A DNA stretch of 64,000 nt from CAZYSK01 sp964649415 (GCA_964649415.1 CAZYSK010000026.1:1-64000); one strand, 5' to 3'. Numbered from the stretch's first letter, positions 33,857-42,554 are shown. Translations and numbers: made by a program. Notes: a model not told the origin generated them from the sequence alone.

Positions 33857-34483
33857 ATGACCTCGGACGAGGTTCAACTTCACCTGACGATCACCGAAGC
33901 GGGGGCGGACGCGGAGCGGCTCGACGAGCTGACGGGGTACCTGATGCGTGACCTGCGCGACCTGGGTGCCGAGTCGGTCGAGCGTGCCGCGGGCCAGCCT
34001 GCGCCGGAAGGTGCGAAGGGTGATTCCTTCACCTGGGGCGCGTTGACGCTCGTCGCCGTGCCCTCATTTCTCTCTCAACTGGTCGGGTTCCTGCAGGCCT
34101 GGTCGCTGCGCGGCGAGAGCTGTAGGGTCAAGATCAAGACTCCCGCCGGGCTGGAGGTCGAGTTCACGCCGGAGAGCAGGCTGACGCAGGACGAACTGCT
34201 GGCGCTGGTGGAGGAGCTGACCGCGGGCGGGCGGGCGCCCTCAGTGCCGGGGGTATCGCCGCCGGGTGACCTCAGCTGGCTGCGACGGATCCTGTCCACC
34301 CATTTCGACGAGGAGGAACTGCGCACGCTCTGTTTCGACCTGGGCGTGAGATACGACGACTTGCCGGGCCAGGGAGCCGCGGGCAAGGCCCGGGAATTGA
34401 TTGCTTTCCTGGAACGCCACGGTCGTGTCAATCATCTGCTGGAGGTGGGCCGGCTCCAGCGCACGGATGTCCGCTGGGAGTAA
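33857..34483 (+). CDS. EACC1 plus C-terminal effector-associated-domain adaptor
   Basis: 208 residues, two parts. Residues 1 to about 115 resemble the effector-associated constant component EACC1 (ferredoxin-like alpha/beta unit, ending with a coiled helix: VKIKTPAGLEVEFTPESRL). Residues about 140-208 resemble a Death-like effector-associated domain (WLRRILSTHFDEEELRTLC, LGVRYDDLPGQGAAGKARELI). Such adaptors belong to NTP-regulated conflict systems in multicellular and filamentous bacteria, where the matching domain sits on an effector such as a caspase. ATG 33857 follows GGAGGTGA. The next two fragments are what remains of a caspase/FGE effector. Confidence 0.78.
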   Translation: MTSDEVQLHLTITEAGADAERLDELTGYLMRDLRDLGAESVERAAGQPAPEGAKGDSFTWGALTLVAVPSFLSQLVGFLQAWSLRGESCRVKIKTPAGLEVEFTPESRLTQDELLALVEELTAGGRAPSVPGVSPPGDLSWLRRILSTHFDEEELRTLCFDLGVRYDDLPGQGAAGKARELIAFLERHGRVNHLLEVGRLQRTDVRWE

Positions 34484-34490
34484 ACGCGCC

Positions 34491-34589
34491 ATGCCCGATC
34501 GCCTGGCCCTGATCATCGCCAACAGCGCGTTCGACGACCCGAAGCTGGCCCAGAGGTGGTCGACACTACACCGGTGGGCCGTTACTTAG
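34491..34589 (+). pseudogene. Caspase-like effector, N-terminal fragment
   Basis: It starts 8 nt after the adaptor with MPDRLALIIANSAFDDPKLAQ, the usual first strand of bacterial caspase-like (peptidase C14) effectors. After about 21 matching residues homology ends and a stop follows at 34587-34589. The catalytic His and Cys are missing. Reads as a deletion that fused the start to the FGE tail region. Confidence 0.7.
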
Positions 34590-34595
34590 CGCTAG

Positions 34596-34856
34596 GGGGA
34601 TAGCCCCCACGGTTGCGCGGATATGCTGGGCAACGTGTGGGAGTGGACGCAGAGCCTGTACAAGGGCTACCCTTACGATCCGGCGGATGGACGGGAGAAT
34701 TCAGAGGCTGCGGGCCGCCGGGTGGTGCGCGGCGGCGCCTTCTACGACGCTCGGGGGAGGGTCCGCTGCGCGTTCCGCCATGGGAGCTCTTCCGACTTCC
34801 TTGGCAGGTATCAAGGGTTCCGTCCGGTGGCGGTCCCCGTCGACTCTGAACTCTGA
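34596..34856 (+). pseudogene. Formylglycine-generating-enzyme (FGE/SUMF1) domain, C-terminal fragment
   Basis: The frame reads GDSPHGCADMLGNVWEWTQS, then RRVVRGGAFYDARGRVRCAFRH and GFRPV, the characteristic C-terminal half of FGE-sulfatase/SUMF1 domains. A stop codon lies just upstream at 34593, so it cannot be joined to the caspase fragment in this sequence. Caspase-FGE fusions are a known effector architecture; this is probably the other end of the same deleted gene. Confidence 0.78.
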
Positions 34857-34902
34857 ACCCTCTGGACGCTGGGACTCTGGATCGTTGGGCTCTGTTGGGG
34901 GA

Positions 34903-34941
34903 GTCCAGAGGGGGACACCCCCTCTGGACGCGCGCAGCGCG
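34903..34941 (+). terminator. Strong hairpin downstream of the FGE fragment
   Basis: Perfect 12-bp stem with loop ACA (34903-34929), then GCGCGCAGCGCGGTTTT, itself able to form a small second stem. It could terminate the spoVS-PHP-adaptor transcript, or be a mobile palindromic element. Confidence 0.5.
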
Positions 34942-35220
34942 GTTTTGACGCCCTATGTATGGTTTGAAAGAGTACGCCCAGCAGTTCGACCTCAGCAAGA
35001 CCCGCACCTGGGAGCTGTGTGGTGCATTCACTGTCGCCGAACCGGAAGCGGAGTACGTCGTTGGCTCAGATGAGACTGGGTCTCCCACCACCAACTACGC
35101 CGAACACGTGGACGATGTCTTGTATATGGGGGCCTAATGGCGAGAGTCAACGCGGAGACGCAGAGACAAGCTGAAAGCTCTTGCGTCTCTGCACCTTCGC
35201 GTCTCTTGCTGTAACACCAC

Positions 35221-35253
35221 AGAAGCCCGGTTCTTGTCTAGAACCGGGCTTCT
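35221..35253. terminator. Bidirectional hairpin between the adaptor locus and holB
   Basis: Perfect 14-bp stem AGAAGCCCGGTTCT / AGAACCGGGCTTCT with a TGTCT loop, lying between a plus-strand and a minus-strand gene end. Flanking T-runs are short. The sequence resembles the AGAAACC...GGTTTCT palindromes near 908 and 42555. Confidence 0.5.
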
Positions 35254-35456
35254 TGGTAGACGGTTTCGTGAATCCGTGCTGGGCTTGCTGGCTCGCCCCG
35301 GCCTGAAAGAGCCGGTGCTGGGGTGATTTCCTGCTGATCATATGCACCCAACACCGCCTGTTTACGGCGGTGCGGTCGCCGAAATCGCGGAACGATTCTA
35401 TGCATCGCTGTACTTTGCCGATCCCATCTGCGCTAATCCGTGTGAATCCGCGTCCC

Positions 35457-36449
35457 CTACCCCCGGGGCAGGTCGAGCATCAGCACCTCGAGCGTGAGGC
35501 GCGCGTTGGCGTTGCGGCCCAGCCGCTCGGTCGCGTCGCGCAGCGCCCCCACCACCTCTCTGCTCCGCGCCACGCCGAAGCGACGGGCGTGGTCGCGCAA
35601 TGTGTGCTCGCGGTCCACGTTCGTCAGCCGGGCATCCGCGCCGGTTGCCAGCAGCAGCGCGTCCCGCCACCAACCCGTCCACAGATCCAGCATCTCCTGC
35701 GTCGCGACCGGGTCACGGGCCAGTTTCTCGGCGTAGCGGAAGCGCTCCACGGTCGACGTGCCCAACAGGCGCTCCAGGTCATCCAGGCGCTGCACCCGTC
35801 GCCGGAGCGCAGCCTTATCGCCGAGCGCGCGCACCGCCCAGCCCAGCCGCCCGCCTGAGAGGTGGGCCAGTAGCTCGGCCTGCTCCGTCTCCGCGCCCCA
35901 GCGCTCGACGAGCGCGCGCTGCACCACGGGTACCGGCAGGGGGCGCAGCGGCACCTGCTGGCAGCGGGAGACGATGGTGGGCAGAAGCTGGTCGCCGTCG
36001 CTCGCCAGGACCGCCAGCACGACGTAGGACGGGGGCTCCTCCAGCGTCTTGAGCAGCGCGTTGGCGGCCGAGGTCGTGGCTTCCTCGAAGCGCCGCAGGA
36101 TGACCATGCGCCAGCGCCCCTCGACCGGCGTCAAGGCCAATTGGCGTTGCAGATCGCGCACCTGCTCGATCTTCAGGCTCGCGCCGGCGTGTTCCGATTC
36201 GAGGACGTGCAGGTCTGGGTGATTGCCGCTGGTGACCAGGTGGCAGGCCCGGCAGACACCGCAGGGTGGAGCGCTCTCGTCCTGGCACAGCAGGGCCGCA
36301 GCCAGCGCCCGCGCCAACGTCGTCTTGCCCCCGCCCGGTGGCCCCGTGAAGAGATAGGCGTGGGAGACGGTGCCGGAGGCGACGGCGCGCCGCAGAAACC
36401 TCACCGCCCACTCGTGTCCGATAATGCCCCAGTTGTCGTCTGTGTTCAT
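35457..36449 (-). CDS. holB: DNA polymerase III subunit delta' (clamp loader)
   Basis: A 330-residue AAA+ clamp-loader subunit. Walker A is TGPPGGGKTTLARAL, a zinc module CQDESAPPCGVCRACH follows, then the DnaX-like VEGRWRMVILRRFEEATTSAANALLKTLEEPP segment and the arginine-finger-containing SRCQQVPLRPLP. The C-terminal collar domain is present. ATG 36449 gives the usual N-terminus NWGIIGHEWAVRFL; the longer frame upstream has no homology. Divergent from the CNB-domain gene. Confidence 0.92.
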   Translation of the reverse strand: MNTDDNWGIIGHEWAVRFLRRAVASGTVSHAYLFTGPPGGGKTTLARALAAALLCQDESAPPCGVCRACHLVTSGNHPDLHVLESEHAGASLKIEQVRDLQRQLALTPVEGRWRMVILRRFEEATTSAANALLKTLEEPPSYVVLAVLASDGDQLLPTIVSRCQQVPLRPLPVPVVQRALVERWGAETEQAELLAHLSGGRLGWAVRALGDKAALRRRVQRLDDLERLLGTSTVERFRYAEKLARDPVATQEMLDLWTGWWRDALLLATGADARLTNVDREHTLRDHARRFGVARSREVVGALRDATERLGRNANARLTLEVLMLDLPRG

Positions 36450-36538
36450 TTCCGCGTGGCCCTCGTGGCTCGTCGGGGAGTGTAGCACAGAAGGCTCAGG
36501 CACACAAGTGGCAGCCTGCTTCCAACCCTGAATGGCGC

Positions 36539-36567
36539 TTCCCTCTTCGGCCATAATGTGCTAGAAT
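36539..36567 (+). promoter_or_regulatory. Extended -10 promoter for the CNB/PH-like membrane protein gene
   Basis: TGTGCTAGAATTG contains TGC-TAGAAT (-10 at 36562-36567); the 17-bp-spaced -35 position TTCCCT (36539-36544) is poor, as expected when the extended -10 does most of the work. Start codon 21 nt downstream of the -10. Confidence 0.55.
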
Positions 36568-36587
36568 TGTGTTGAGGAAAAGTCAGA

Positions 36588-38288
36588 ATGCCGAACGACT
36601 TGGTAAAGCATATCCAGCAGATTGAGCTGTTTGCCGAGCTCAGACGGGACGACCTGAAGGCGGTCGCCAACCTGGTCCGGCGCGAGAAGTACGAGGCCGG
36701 GGAGCTCGTCTGCCGCCAGGGGGAGAACGGCCACTCGGTTTACATCGTCGAGAGCGGCGAACTGCGCGTCCTGCACATTGACGCCCAGGGCATCGAGCAC
36801 GAAGTGGACACACTGGAGCCCGGCGAGCACTTCGGAGAGACCTCGCTCCTGCTGGGCGAGCCGCGCGATGCTACTGTCGAGGCCATTGAGGACACTGTCT
36901 TGCTCCGGCTGCATCGGGATGAGTTCGATCCGTTGCAGGACGAACGGCCATGGATGCGCAATCGTCTGCAAATGCGTCCCGACGTGGCGCAGAAACACCG
37001 TGTCCGGCGACTCCGGTTCAAGTGGCAGGACCCGGACGAGGTTGTCGTCGTCAGCGAGCACAGACACAATGCGCTACTGGTCCGCACGCTCTTGGTCCCC
37101 GGACTCTTGGTCGTAGCAATCGTGGTGGGCTGCGGCTATTGGTACTCGCAGTCTGCCTCGATCAGGTCCCTGATCTGCGCCTTCGATCTGTGCCTGATCC
37201 CGCTGGGGCTCAGTCTGTACTTGGCCGTGGACCACTTGGACGACATCTATATAGTGACGAACAAGCGGGTGGTGCGGAGGGAGCAGACACCCTTTGGGCG
37301 GGAGTCCCGCGTCGAGGCACCGCTGCGCACGATCCAAGATATCCAGGAATCGCGCATAGGACCGTGGGCCAGGGCCTTCGACTTCGGCAATTTGATCATC
37401 GAGACCGCCGGGGAGCGGGGACACGTCGCCTTCAGTGAAGTGTCCAATCCGGGCAGCATACGGGAGATCATTTTCGAGCAAAGGGAACGCATGGCGGCCG
37501 GGGTCAAGGTCGCGGAACGGGCGGCCATCCGCGATGACATGCGACGCTACTTCGACCGCCAATACCGGCGGGGGGAAGCCCCCGCGCCAACTCCCGCTGC
37601 CGACGACAAGCGGCGCAGGGCGAGGACCCTTGAGGCGCTTCGCGTGCCCTTGCACGTCTTTCGCTACTTCCTGCCCGCGCTGCGCTACGAGGAAGGCAAC
37701 ACGATCACCTGGCGCAAGCACTGGATCGCGCTTATCAAACCTGTCGCGCTTCCCACGTTGCTCATACTCGTTGCCAGCGTCGCCGCCGTTCTGGTGCTCA
37801 CGCTGGGACCTTGGAGGACGCTTCCTGTCGCGATCGGATACGGCATAGTCATCGCCATCCTATTCCCCTGGTGGCTGTGGCGATTCGATGACTGGCAGAA
37901 TGACATCTACCAGGTGACCTTCACGCGCATCATTGACGTCGAGCGGCTGCCTCTGTTCCAGCGCGAGGAACGCCGCGAGGCCAGTCTGGGCATGATCCAG
38001 AACATCAGCCTTGAAGTCCCCAGTTTTCTGGGGAGAGTGCTCAACTATGGGTCGGTGACTATTGAGACGGCCGGCGCGGGCGCTTTCACGTTTGACCTGG
38101 TCAAGGACCCCAGCGGGGTACAAGCCGAGATCTTCCGCCGCATGGAGGCGTTTCAGAAGCGCCAGGATCAGCAAGCCGCGGAGCGCCGGCGCTACGAGAT
38201 GCTCGATTGGTTTGCCGTTTACGACCGGATGCGCCGTTCATCGTCTTCCGCCGCCCGGCCACCGATCCCACGCCAACAGGAGACTTGA
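36588..38288 (+). CDS. Cyclic-nucleotide-binding membrane protein with two bPH2-like domains
   Basis: 566 residues. Residues about 14-125 form a cNMP-binding domain (YEAGELVCRQGENGHSVYIVESGELRVL, then GEHFGETSLLLGEPRDATV). A pair of helices (about 165-215) leads into a first PH-like/bPH2 region (IYIVTNKRVVRREQTPFGRESR). A second helix pair (about 375-425) leads into a second PH-like region (YQVTFTRIIDVERLPLFQRE). The architecture resembles a membrane sensor that changes with cAMP/cGMP-type ligands or lost that ability. Function unknown. It is followed 4 nt later by def. Confidence 0.85.
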   Translation: MPNDLVKHIQQIELFAELRRDDLKAVANLVRREKYEAGELVCRQGENGHSVYIVESGELRVLHIDAQGIEHEVDTLEPGEHFGETSLLLGEPRDATVEAIEDTVLLRLHRDEFDPLQDERPWMRNRLQMRPDVAQKHRVRRLRFKWQDPDEVVVVSEHRHNALLVRTLLVPGLLVVAIVVGCGYWYSQSASIRSLICAFDLCLIPLGLSLYLAVDHLDDIYIVTNKRVVRREQTPFGRESRVEAPLRTIQDIQESRIGPWARAFDFGNLIIETAGERGHVAFSEVSNPGSIREIIFEQRERMAAGVKVAERAAIRDDMRRYFDRQYRRGEAPAPTPAADDKRRRARTLEALRVPLHVFRYFLPALRYEEGNTITWRKHWIALIKPVALPTLLILVASVAAVLVLTLGPWRTLPVAIGYGIVIAILFPWWLWRFDDWQNDIYQVTFTRIIDVERLPLFQREERREASLGMIQNISLEVPSFLGRVLNYGSVTIETAGAGAFTFDLVKDPSGVQAEIFRRMEAFQKRQDQQAAERRRYEMLDWFAVYDRMRRSSSSAARPPIPRQQET

Positions 38289-38292
38289 GTGT

Positions 38293-38859
38293 ATGTCCAT
38301 ACGCCAGATTGTGTTTTCCGATGACCCGTTGCTGCGCAAGAAGTCGCGCCATCTGCGCCGTGTGACCCCTACCGTGCACCAACTTATCGACGACATGGTC
38401 GAGACGATGGAGGCGGCCGATGGCATCGGCCTGGCTGCGATCCAGGTTGGGGTACCGGAGCGCGTCATCGTGGTTCAGTTGCCCGATGACGGGGAGGATC
38501 CGAAGAGCGGCGAACTCTATGCGCTCATCAACCCCGAACTGGCGCGCACATCCCGTGAGATAGAAGACGGGATCGAGGGCTGCCTCTCCATTCCCGGTTT
38601 CGTGGGGGAGGTGCCGCGCCACCACGCCGTCACTGTCAAGGGGCTCGACCGGCACGGGCGGCGCGTGCGCGTCAAGGCGCAGGGGCTGCTTGCCCGTGTC
38701 TTTCAGCACGAGATTGACCACTGCGACGGAGTCCTCTTCATTGACCGGGTCGAGGACCCCGAGAAGATCTGGCCGGTGCCTGAAGGGGAAGAGGAGGCGG
38801 CGGAGGCCGCACAGGAAGTGCCCGACGAGGTGAGAGAAAGCGGGGCACACAGCATATAG
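38293..38859 (+). CDS. def: Peptide deformylase
   Basis: The 188-residue metalloenzyme removes the formyl group from new proteins. All three family motifs are present: GIGLAAIQVG, EGCLSIPG and QHEIDHCDG (HExxH metal site). The acidic C-terminal tail (PEGEEEAAEAAQEV) is longer than usual. ATG 38293 is chosen because it gives MSIRQIVFSDDPLLRKKS. It follows the CNB gene by 4 nt and precedes the ECF ATPase gene by 11 nt. Confidence 0.95.
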   Translation: MSIRQIVFSDDPLLRKKSRHLRRVTPTVHQLIDDMVETMEAADGIGLAAIQVGVPERVIVVQLPDDGEDPKSGELYALINPELARTSREIEDGIEGCLSIPGFVGEVPRHHAVTVKGLDRHGRRVRVKAQGLLARVFQHEIDHCDGVLFIDRVEDPEKIWPVPEGEEEAAEAAQEVPDEVRESGAHSI

Positions 38860-38870
38860 CAGGGGGTAGC

Positions 38871-40538
38871 TTGTCTCAAGAGCACGCCGCCGTTTCTCCC
38901 TTGATCGTCGAGGGGCTCACATTTCGCTATCGGTCTCGGCCCGATCCGGCACTGGATGACGTGTCGCTGACGTTGGAGCGTGGCGAGCTTCTGCTCGTCG
39001 CCGGCGCCAGCGGTTGTGGCAAGACGACGCTCATCCGTTGTATCAATGGTCTGATCCCTCGCAGCTACAAGGGCGAACTGAGCGGCCGGATCACCCTACA
39101 AGGCCAGGACACGGCAGGGCTCTCCCTGGCGCGCATCTCTCAGATCGTCGGCACGGTGCTGCAGGATCCAGAGCGGCAGATACTGGGCGCCCACGTCCAC
39201 ACGGAGGTGGCTTTTGGCCTGGAGAACCTGGGCCTGCCCCGCGAGGAGATCAGGCAGCGAGTGGATGAGGCGCTCGCATACCTTGGCATCTCTGACCTGC
39301 GCGACCGGGAGACGTTCTACCTGTCCGGTGGGGAGAAGCAGAAGGTCGCCCTTGCCGGCGTGCTGGCGATGCGCCCCAGCATTCTCCTGCTGGATGAGCC
39401 ACTGGCCAGCCTCGATCCCTCCAGTGCGCAGGAGGCCCTGGCCCTTTTCCGCCGCCTGGCCGACGAGGGCATCAGCATTTTTCTGGTCGAGCATCGTGTC
39501 GAGGACGCGCTGAACATCCGCCCCGACCGGGTGCTCTTTATGCAGGAGGGTAGGATCACCTACCACGGCTCCCTGGATGGTCTGATGGACGTGGCGGACT
39601 ACCGGCAGGTGAAACTGCCCGCACCTGTCGTGATCCAGCGCGCCGCCGGCGCTCCGCCTTCGGCATTCGAGGCGGCTATCCAGCCGGATGGTCGCGAGCC
39701 GCTGATCACCTTTGAGGACGTGTCCTTCGCCTACGGGGATGGGCCGATGGTCATCCAGGACGTCAACCTGACGGTCCGCCGGGGCGACATCGTCGCCGTC
39801 CTCGGCCCCAACGGTGTGGGCAAGACCACGCTCATCAAGCACGCCATCGGCCTGTTGAAGCCGAAACAGGGCCGGGTGCTGGTCGAGGGGCAAGACACCA
39901 GGGAGATGAGCGTCGCCCAGATCGCGCACACGCTGGGCTACGTTTTCCAGAGCCCCAGCCACATGCTTTTCGCGCCCACCGTGCGGGAGGAACTCGCCTT
40001 CGGTCCCAATAACCTGGGCTACGATGAGGAGACCGTTGCACAAGGGGTGGATCGAGCGGTGGAGATCGTCAACCTACCCGGCCTGGAGGACTATCCACCG
40101 CTGGCCCTCTCATTCGGACAGCAGAAGCGGGTCAGTATCGCGGCCATCCTGGCCATGCGCTCCCGCATCCTGGTGATGGACGAGCCCACTGCTGGCCAGG
40201 ACTACTGGAACTACATGGCCTTCATGAATTCCATCCTTCAGATGCCCGGCTTTGAGGCCGTTCTCTTCATCACCCACGATCTGGACCTGGCGATCTGCTA
40301 CGCCAATCGGGTCGTGCTGATGCACGACGGACAAGTCGCGGGAGACGGTGCGCCGGCTCAGGTGTTGACCGACTCCAGACTGCTGCAGCGGTGCCGTCTG
40401 GTGCCGACCTCTCTGCTGCAGGCAAATTTGGAACACTTGCCGAGCACGGGGCGCTTCATGTCGGCCGAGGCGTTGGCCCACGTCATCGCGGATGCTCCCT
40501 CTTCCACGTACACCGAATCGGGTGTATCGGTGTTGTAG
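38871..40538 (+). CDS. ECF transporter ATPase, two domains in one chain (EcfA1/EcfA2 type)
   Basis: 555 residues with two full ABC ATPase domains, where most ECF transporters use two separate genes. First half: Walker A GASGCGKTTL, signature YLSGGEKQKVAL, Walker B LLLDEPLASLDP. Second half: GPNGVGKTTLIKHA, LSFGQQKRVSI, MDEPTAGQD. Q-loops and H-loops (VEHR, THD) are in place. Start TTG 38871 follows AGGGGGTAGC. With the S and T genes downstream it powers uptake of a vitamin or other small molecule. Confidence 0.92.
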   Translation: MSQEHAAVSPLIVEGLTFRYRSRPDPALDDVSLTLERGELLLVAGASGCGKTTLIRCINGLIPRSYKGELSGRITLQGQDTAGLSLARISQIVGTVLQDPERQILGAHVHTEVAFGLENLGLPREEIRQRVDEALAYLGISDLRDRETFYLSGGEKQKVALAGVLAMRPSILLLDEPLASLDPSSAQEALALFRRLADEGISIFLVEHRVEDALNIRPDRVLFMQEGRITYHGSLDGLMDVADYRQVKLPAPVVIQRAAGAPPSAFEAAIQPDGREPLITFEDVSFAYGDGPMVIQDVNLTVRRGDIVAVLGPNGVGKTTLIKHAIGLLKPKQGRVLVEGQDTREMSVAQIAHTLGYVFQSPSHMLFAPTVREELAFGPNNLGYDEETVAQGVDRAVEIVNLPGLEDYPPLALSFGQQKRVSIAAILAMRSRILVMDEPTAGQDYWNYMAFMNSILQMPGFEAVLFITHDLDLAICYANRVVLMHDGQVAGDGAPAQVLTDSRLLQRCRLVPTSLLQANLEHLPSTGRFMSAEALAHVIADAPSSTYTESGVSVL

Positions 40539-40720
40539 GAGTCGTAGGAGAGGGGCCCGATCGGGTGGTTATCAGGGGGCATGCCAGAGGGGGACCAGGA
40601 CAGTGGAAAGCGAGGTGATGTGCAGGAATAGCCAACTAAGCAGATACCAATGTTTCATCCGGTTCGGATACTAACAGACATAGGTATTCTCACGTATGCT
40701 TATCAGTTAAGGAGGGGAAA
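40539..40720. other. Leader between ECF ATPase and S-component genes
   Basis: 182 bp with no reading frame of note. I looked for TPP, cobalamin and other common vitamin riboswitch cores and saw none, though a diverged leader cannot be excluded. AAGGAGGGG before 40721 is the ribosome site. Confidence 0.5.
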
Positions 40721-41626
40721 ATGACCACTCAAGGATTCACTAAGAACAAGGCTGTCGTTTGGCTTATCGTGCTGGTCGTGATCGTTGTGTTCCTGGCGCT
40801 GGCCAGCCTGTTGACCAGCGGCGACAAGATCCAGGGACTGGCGCCCATCGGCGTCACGGCCATCGGTTTGATCGGCGTATTTGTCGTCTATCTCGTCACG
40901 GCGCAGAGCGATGCCTGGGCAGTGGGCACACGCCAGGTCGTCTACATGGCCATCGGCGCGGCGCTGTACGGCGTCTTCAACTACATCTTCAACACCATCC
41001 CGATGCCGTCCGTCAGCCAGGTGGCGCTGCGTCCGTCCATCTGCATCCCCGTCTTCTTTGGCTACGTCTTCGGGCCGGTGGTTGGCTTCTTCACCGGGGT
41101 CGTAGGCAACATCCTGGGTGACTTCATGACCGGCTGGGGCGTGTACCCGGCCTGGGACATCGGGAACGGCCTGATCGGAATGGTGCCGGGGTTGGTGATG
41201 CTCTTTGCAGACAAGAAGCGTAGCCTCAACTTCCTGACAGGGTTGGTCGCTGTGCTCGTTGCTCTCGTGGCCGTTCTGATCCTCGTCAACCCGCAGGTTC
41301 CAGGGCCGTGGACAGGCGAGATTGAGGACTTCTCCTTCTGGGCCTGGGCCTTCATCATCGGGGGCGTCGTGGTGATCGTCGGGCGTTTCGTGCTGCAGGG
41401 GGTGAGCGTGGATCTGGCGGCCATCAACCTGTGGGGGACGTTGGGCATCATCGTCGGCATCGGCTTCGCTGCCCTCTCCGACATCTGGATCAACGGCTAC
41501 AGCTTCGCCACGGCCATCATCGGGGAGTTTGCTCCGGCCGCCGGACCCAACATCCTCAACTCGATGATCCTCGCTCCCATCCTGCTGGCCGCCTACCAGG
41601 CGATCCAGTCTCGTACCGGTCGCTAG
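40721..41626 (+). CDS. ECF transporter substrate-binding (S) component
   Basis: 301 residues, mostly hydrophobic, about nine predicted helices. The central segment GYVFGPVVGFFTGVVGNILGDFMTG is typical of S components (helix 3/5 region with small residues that contact the T subunit). At about 300 residues it is longer than the usual 170-220, and no known vitamin signature is seen. ATG 40721 follows AAGGAGGGG. Substrate not identified. It precedes the T component by 43 nt. Confidence 0.85.
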   Translation: MTTQGFTKNKAVVWLIVLVVIVVFLALASLLTSGDKIQGLAPIGVTAIGLIGVFVVYLVTAQSDAWAVGTRQVVYMAIGAALYGVFNYIFNTIPMPSVSQVALRPSICIPVFFGYVFGPVVGFFTGVVGNILGDFMTGWGVYPAWDIGNGLIGMVPGLVMLFADKKRSLNFLTGLVAVLVALVAVLILVNPQVPGPWTGEIEDFSFWAWAFIIGGVVVIVGRFVLQGVSVDLAAINLWGTLGIIVGIGFAALSDIWINGYSFATAIIGEFAPAAGPNILNSMILAPILLAAYQAIQSRTGR

Positions 41627-41669
41627 CCGAGGGCCGGCAGGAGACCCGATAGGACAGGAGGATGATGAA

Positions 41670-42548
41670 TTGCTGATCGCTTGGCGTTATCGTGAACGGG
41701 ATACCATCGTCCAGCGCCTGGACCCACGCGCGCGCATCATCTACATGCTGGTCATGCTCTTCTCCGTCATCCAGTTCTGGGACCTGCGCATCCTGCTCGT
41801 TTTTCTGGGGCTGGCCTTCCTTCAGTTCGCGCTCGCCAAGCTCACCTGGCGGGAGACACGCCGGACGTGGATCCTCATCAGCTTCATCATCCTCTTCATG
41901 ACGATTCTGACGTTCTTCACCGGGAGGGGTGGGGTGAACTACGCGTATCACGAGGAGCACCTCATCGCCCGCCTCGGCCCCGTCTCAATCCCCGTGGTCG
42001 GGTGGCAGCTTGCTTTGAACATCACCGCCGAGAAGACGGTCTTCGCTCTCAGCCAGCTCATCCGGATGTACGCCATCACCGTCATGGCGATCATCATCCC
42101 GTACACGGTGAATCCCAGTCTCTACGGCGTCACGTTCCGGGGCCTGGGCCTGCCCGATAAGTTCGCCTACGCCATGGACCTGGCGTTTCGCTTCGTGCCC
42201 ACGCTGGGGCGTGACTTCAGCATCACGCTGGACTCACAGCGCGCCAGGGGGTACGAGGTGGAGAAGCTCTCGGGCGGCATCCTGGCCCAGATTCGCAAAC
42301 TGGCACCGCTGCTCGTGCCGGTGACCATCAACGCCATCGTCGGTGCGGAGGACATCATTGACGCGATGGATCTGCGGGCCTTTGGGATTGGCCCGCGCAC
42401 GTGGGTACACCAGCTCCACTATCGCCGCGCCGACAAGGTGCTCATCGCGGGCGGCGTGCTGATCTTCGTCGCCTCGACCATCCTGGCCTTCGTAGGCGTC
42501 GGCGACTTGTGGGTGCCCGAGGTGCTGCTGCGCCTGGCCGCGGGCTGA
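41670..42548 (+). CDS. ecfT: ECF transporter transmembrane (T) component
   Basis: 292 residues with about six helices. The paired coupling helices with their Ala-Arg-Gly signature are visible in FSITLDSQRARGYEVE and in the second coupling element MDLRAFGIGPRTW, which bind the ATPases. With the fused ATPase (38871) and S component (40721) it completes one ECF transporter. The start (TTG or ATG near 41670) is supported by AGGAGGATG. The gene ends in a region with a bidirectional hairpin. Confidence 0.9.
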   Translation: MLIAWRYRERDTIVQRLDPRARIIYMLVMLFSVIQFWDLRILLVFLGLAFLQFALAKLTWRETRRTWILISFIILFMTILTFFTGRGGVNYAYHEEHLIARLGPVSIPVVGWQLALNITAEKTVFALSQLIRMYAITVMAIIIPYTVNPSLYGVTFRGLGLPDKFAYAMDLAFRFVPTLGRDFSITLDSQRARGYEVEKLSGGILAQIRKLAPLLVPVTINAIVGAEDIIDAMDLRAFGIGPRTWVHQLHYRRADKVLIAGGVLIFVASTILAFVGVGDLWVPEVLLRLAAG

Positions 42549-42554
42549 AACGCA

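Larger units (their letters stand above)
34857..35456. other. Intergenic region with two hairpins and a doubtful small reading frame
   Basis: Region between the FGE fragment and holB. It holds GTCCAGAGGGGG / CCCCCTCTGGAC (34903-34914 / 34918-34929, 3-nt loop, then a GCGCG run and TTTT) and AGAAGCCCGGTTCT / AGAACCGGGCTTCT (35221-35234 / 35240-35253, 5-nt loop). A 60-codon frame at 34955-35137 (MYGLKEYAQQFDLSKTRTWE...) has no ribosome site and I do not recognise it. It may be a gene fragment. Repeats such as GAGACGCAGAGAC / GCGTCTCTGC lie near 35160-35195. Confidence 0.6.

Noticed and set aside
34955..35137. A small protein of 60 residues
   Set aside because: No ribosome site, no recognised family, placed between decayed genes; kept only as a doubtful note in the intergenic entry.
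40539..40720. Riboswitch before the ECF S component
   Set aside because: No match by eye to TPP, cobalamin, FMN or other common cores; a covariance search would be needed.
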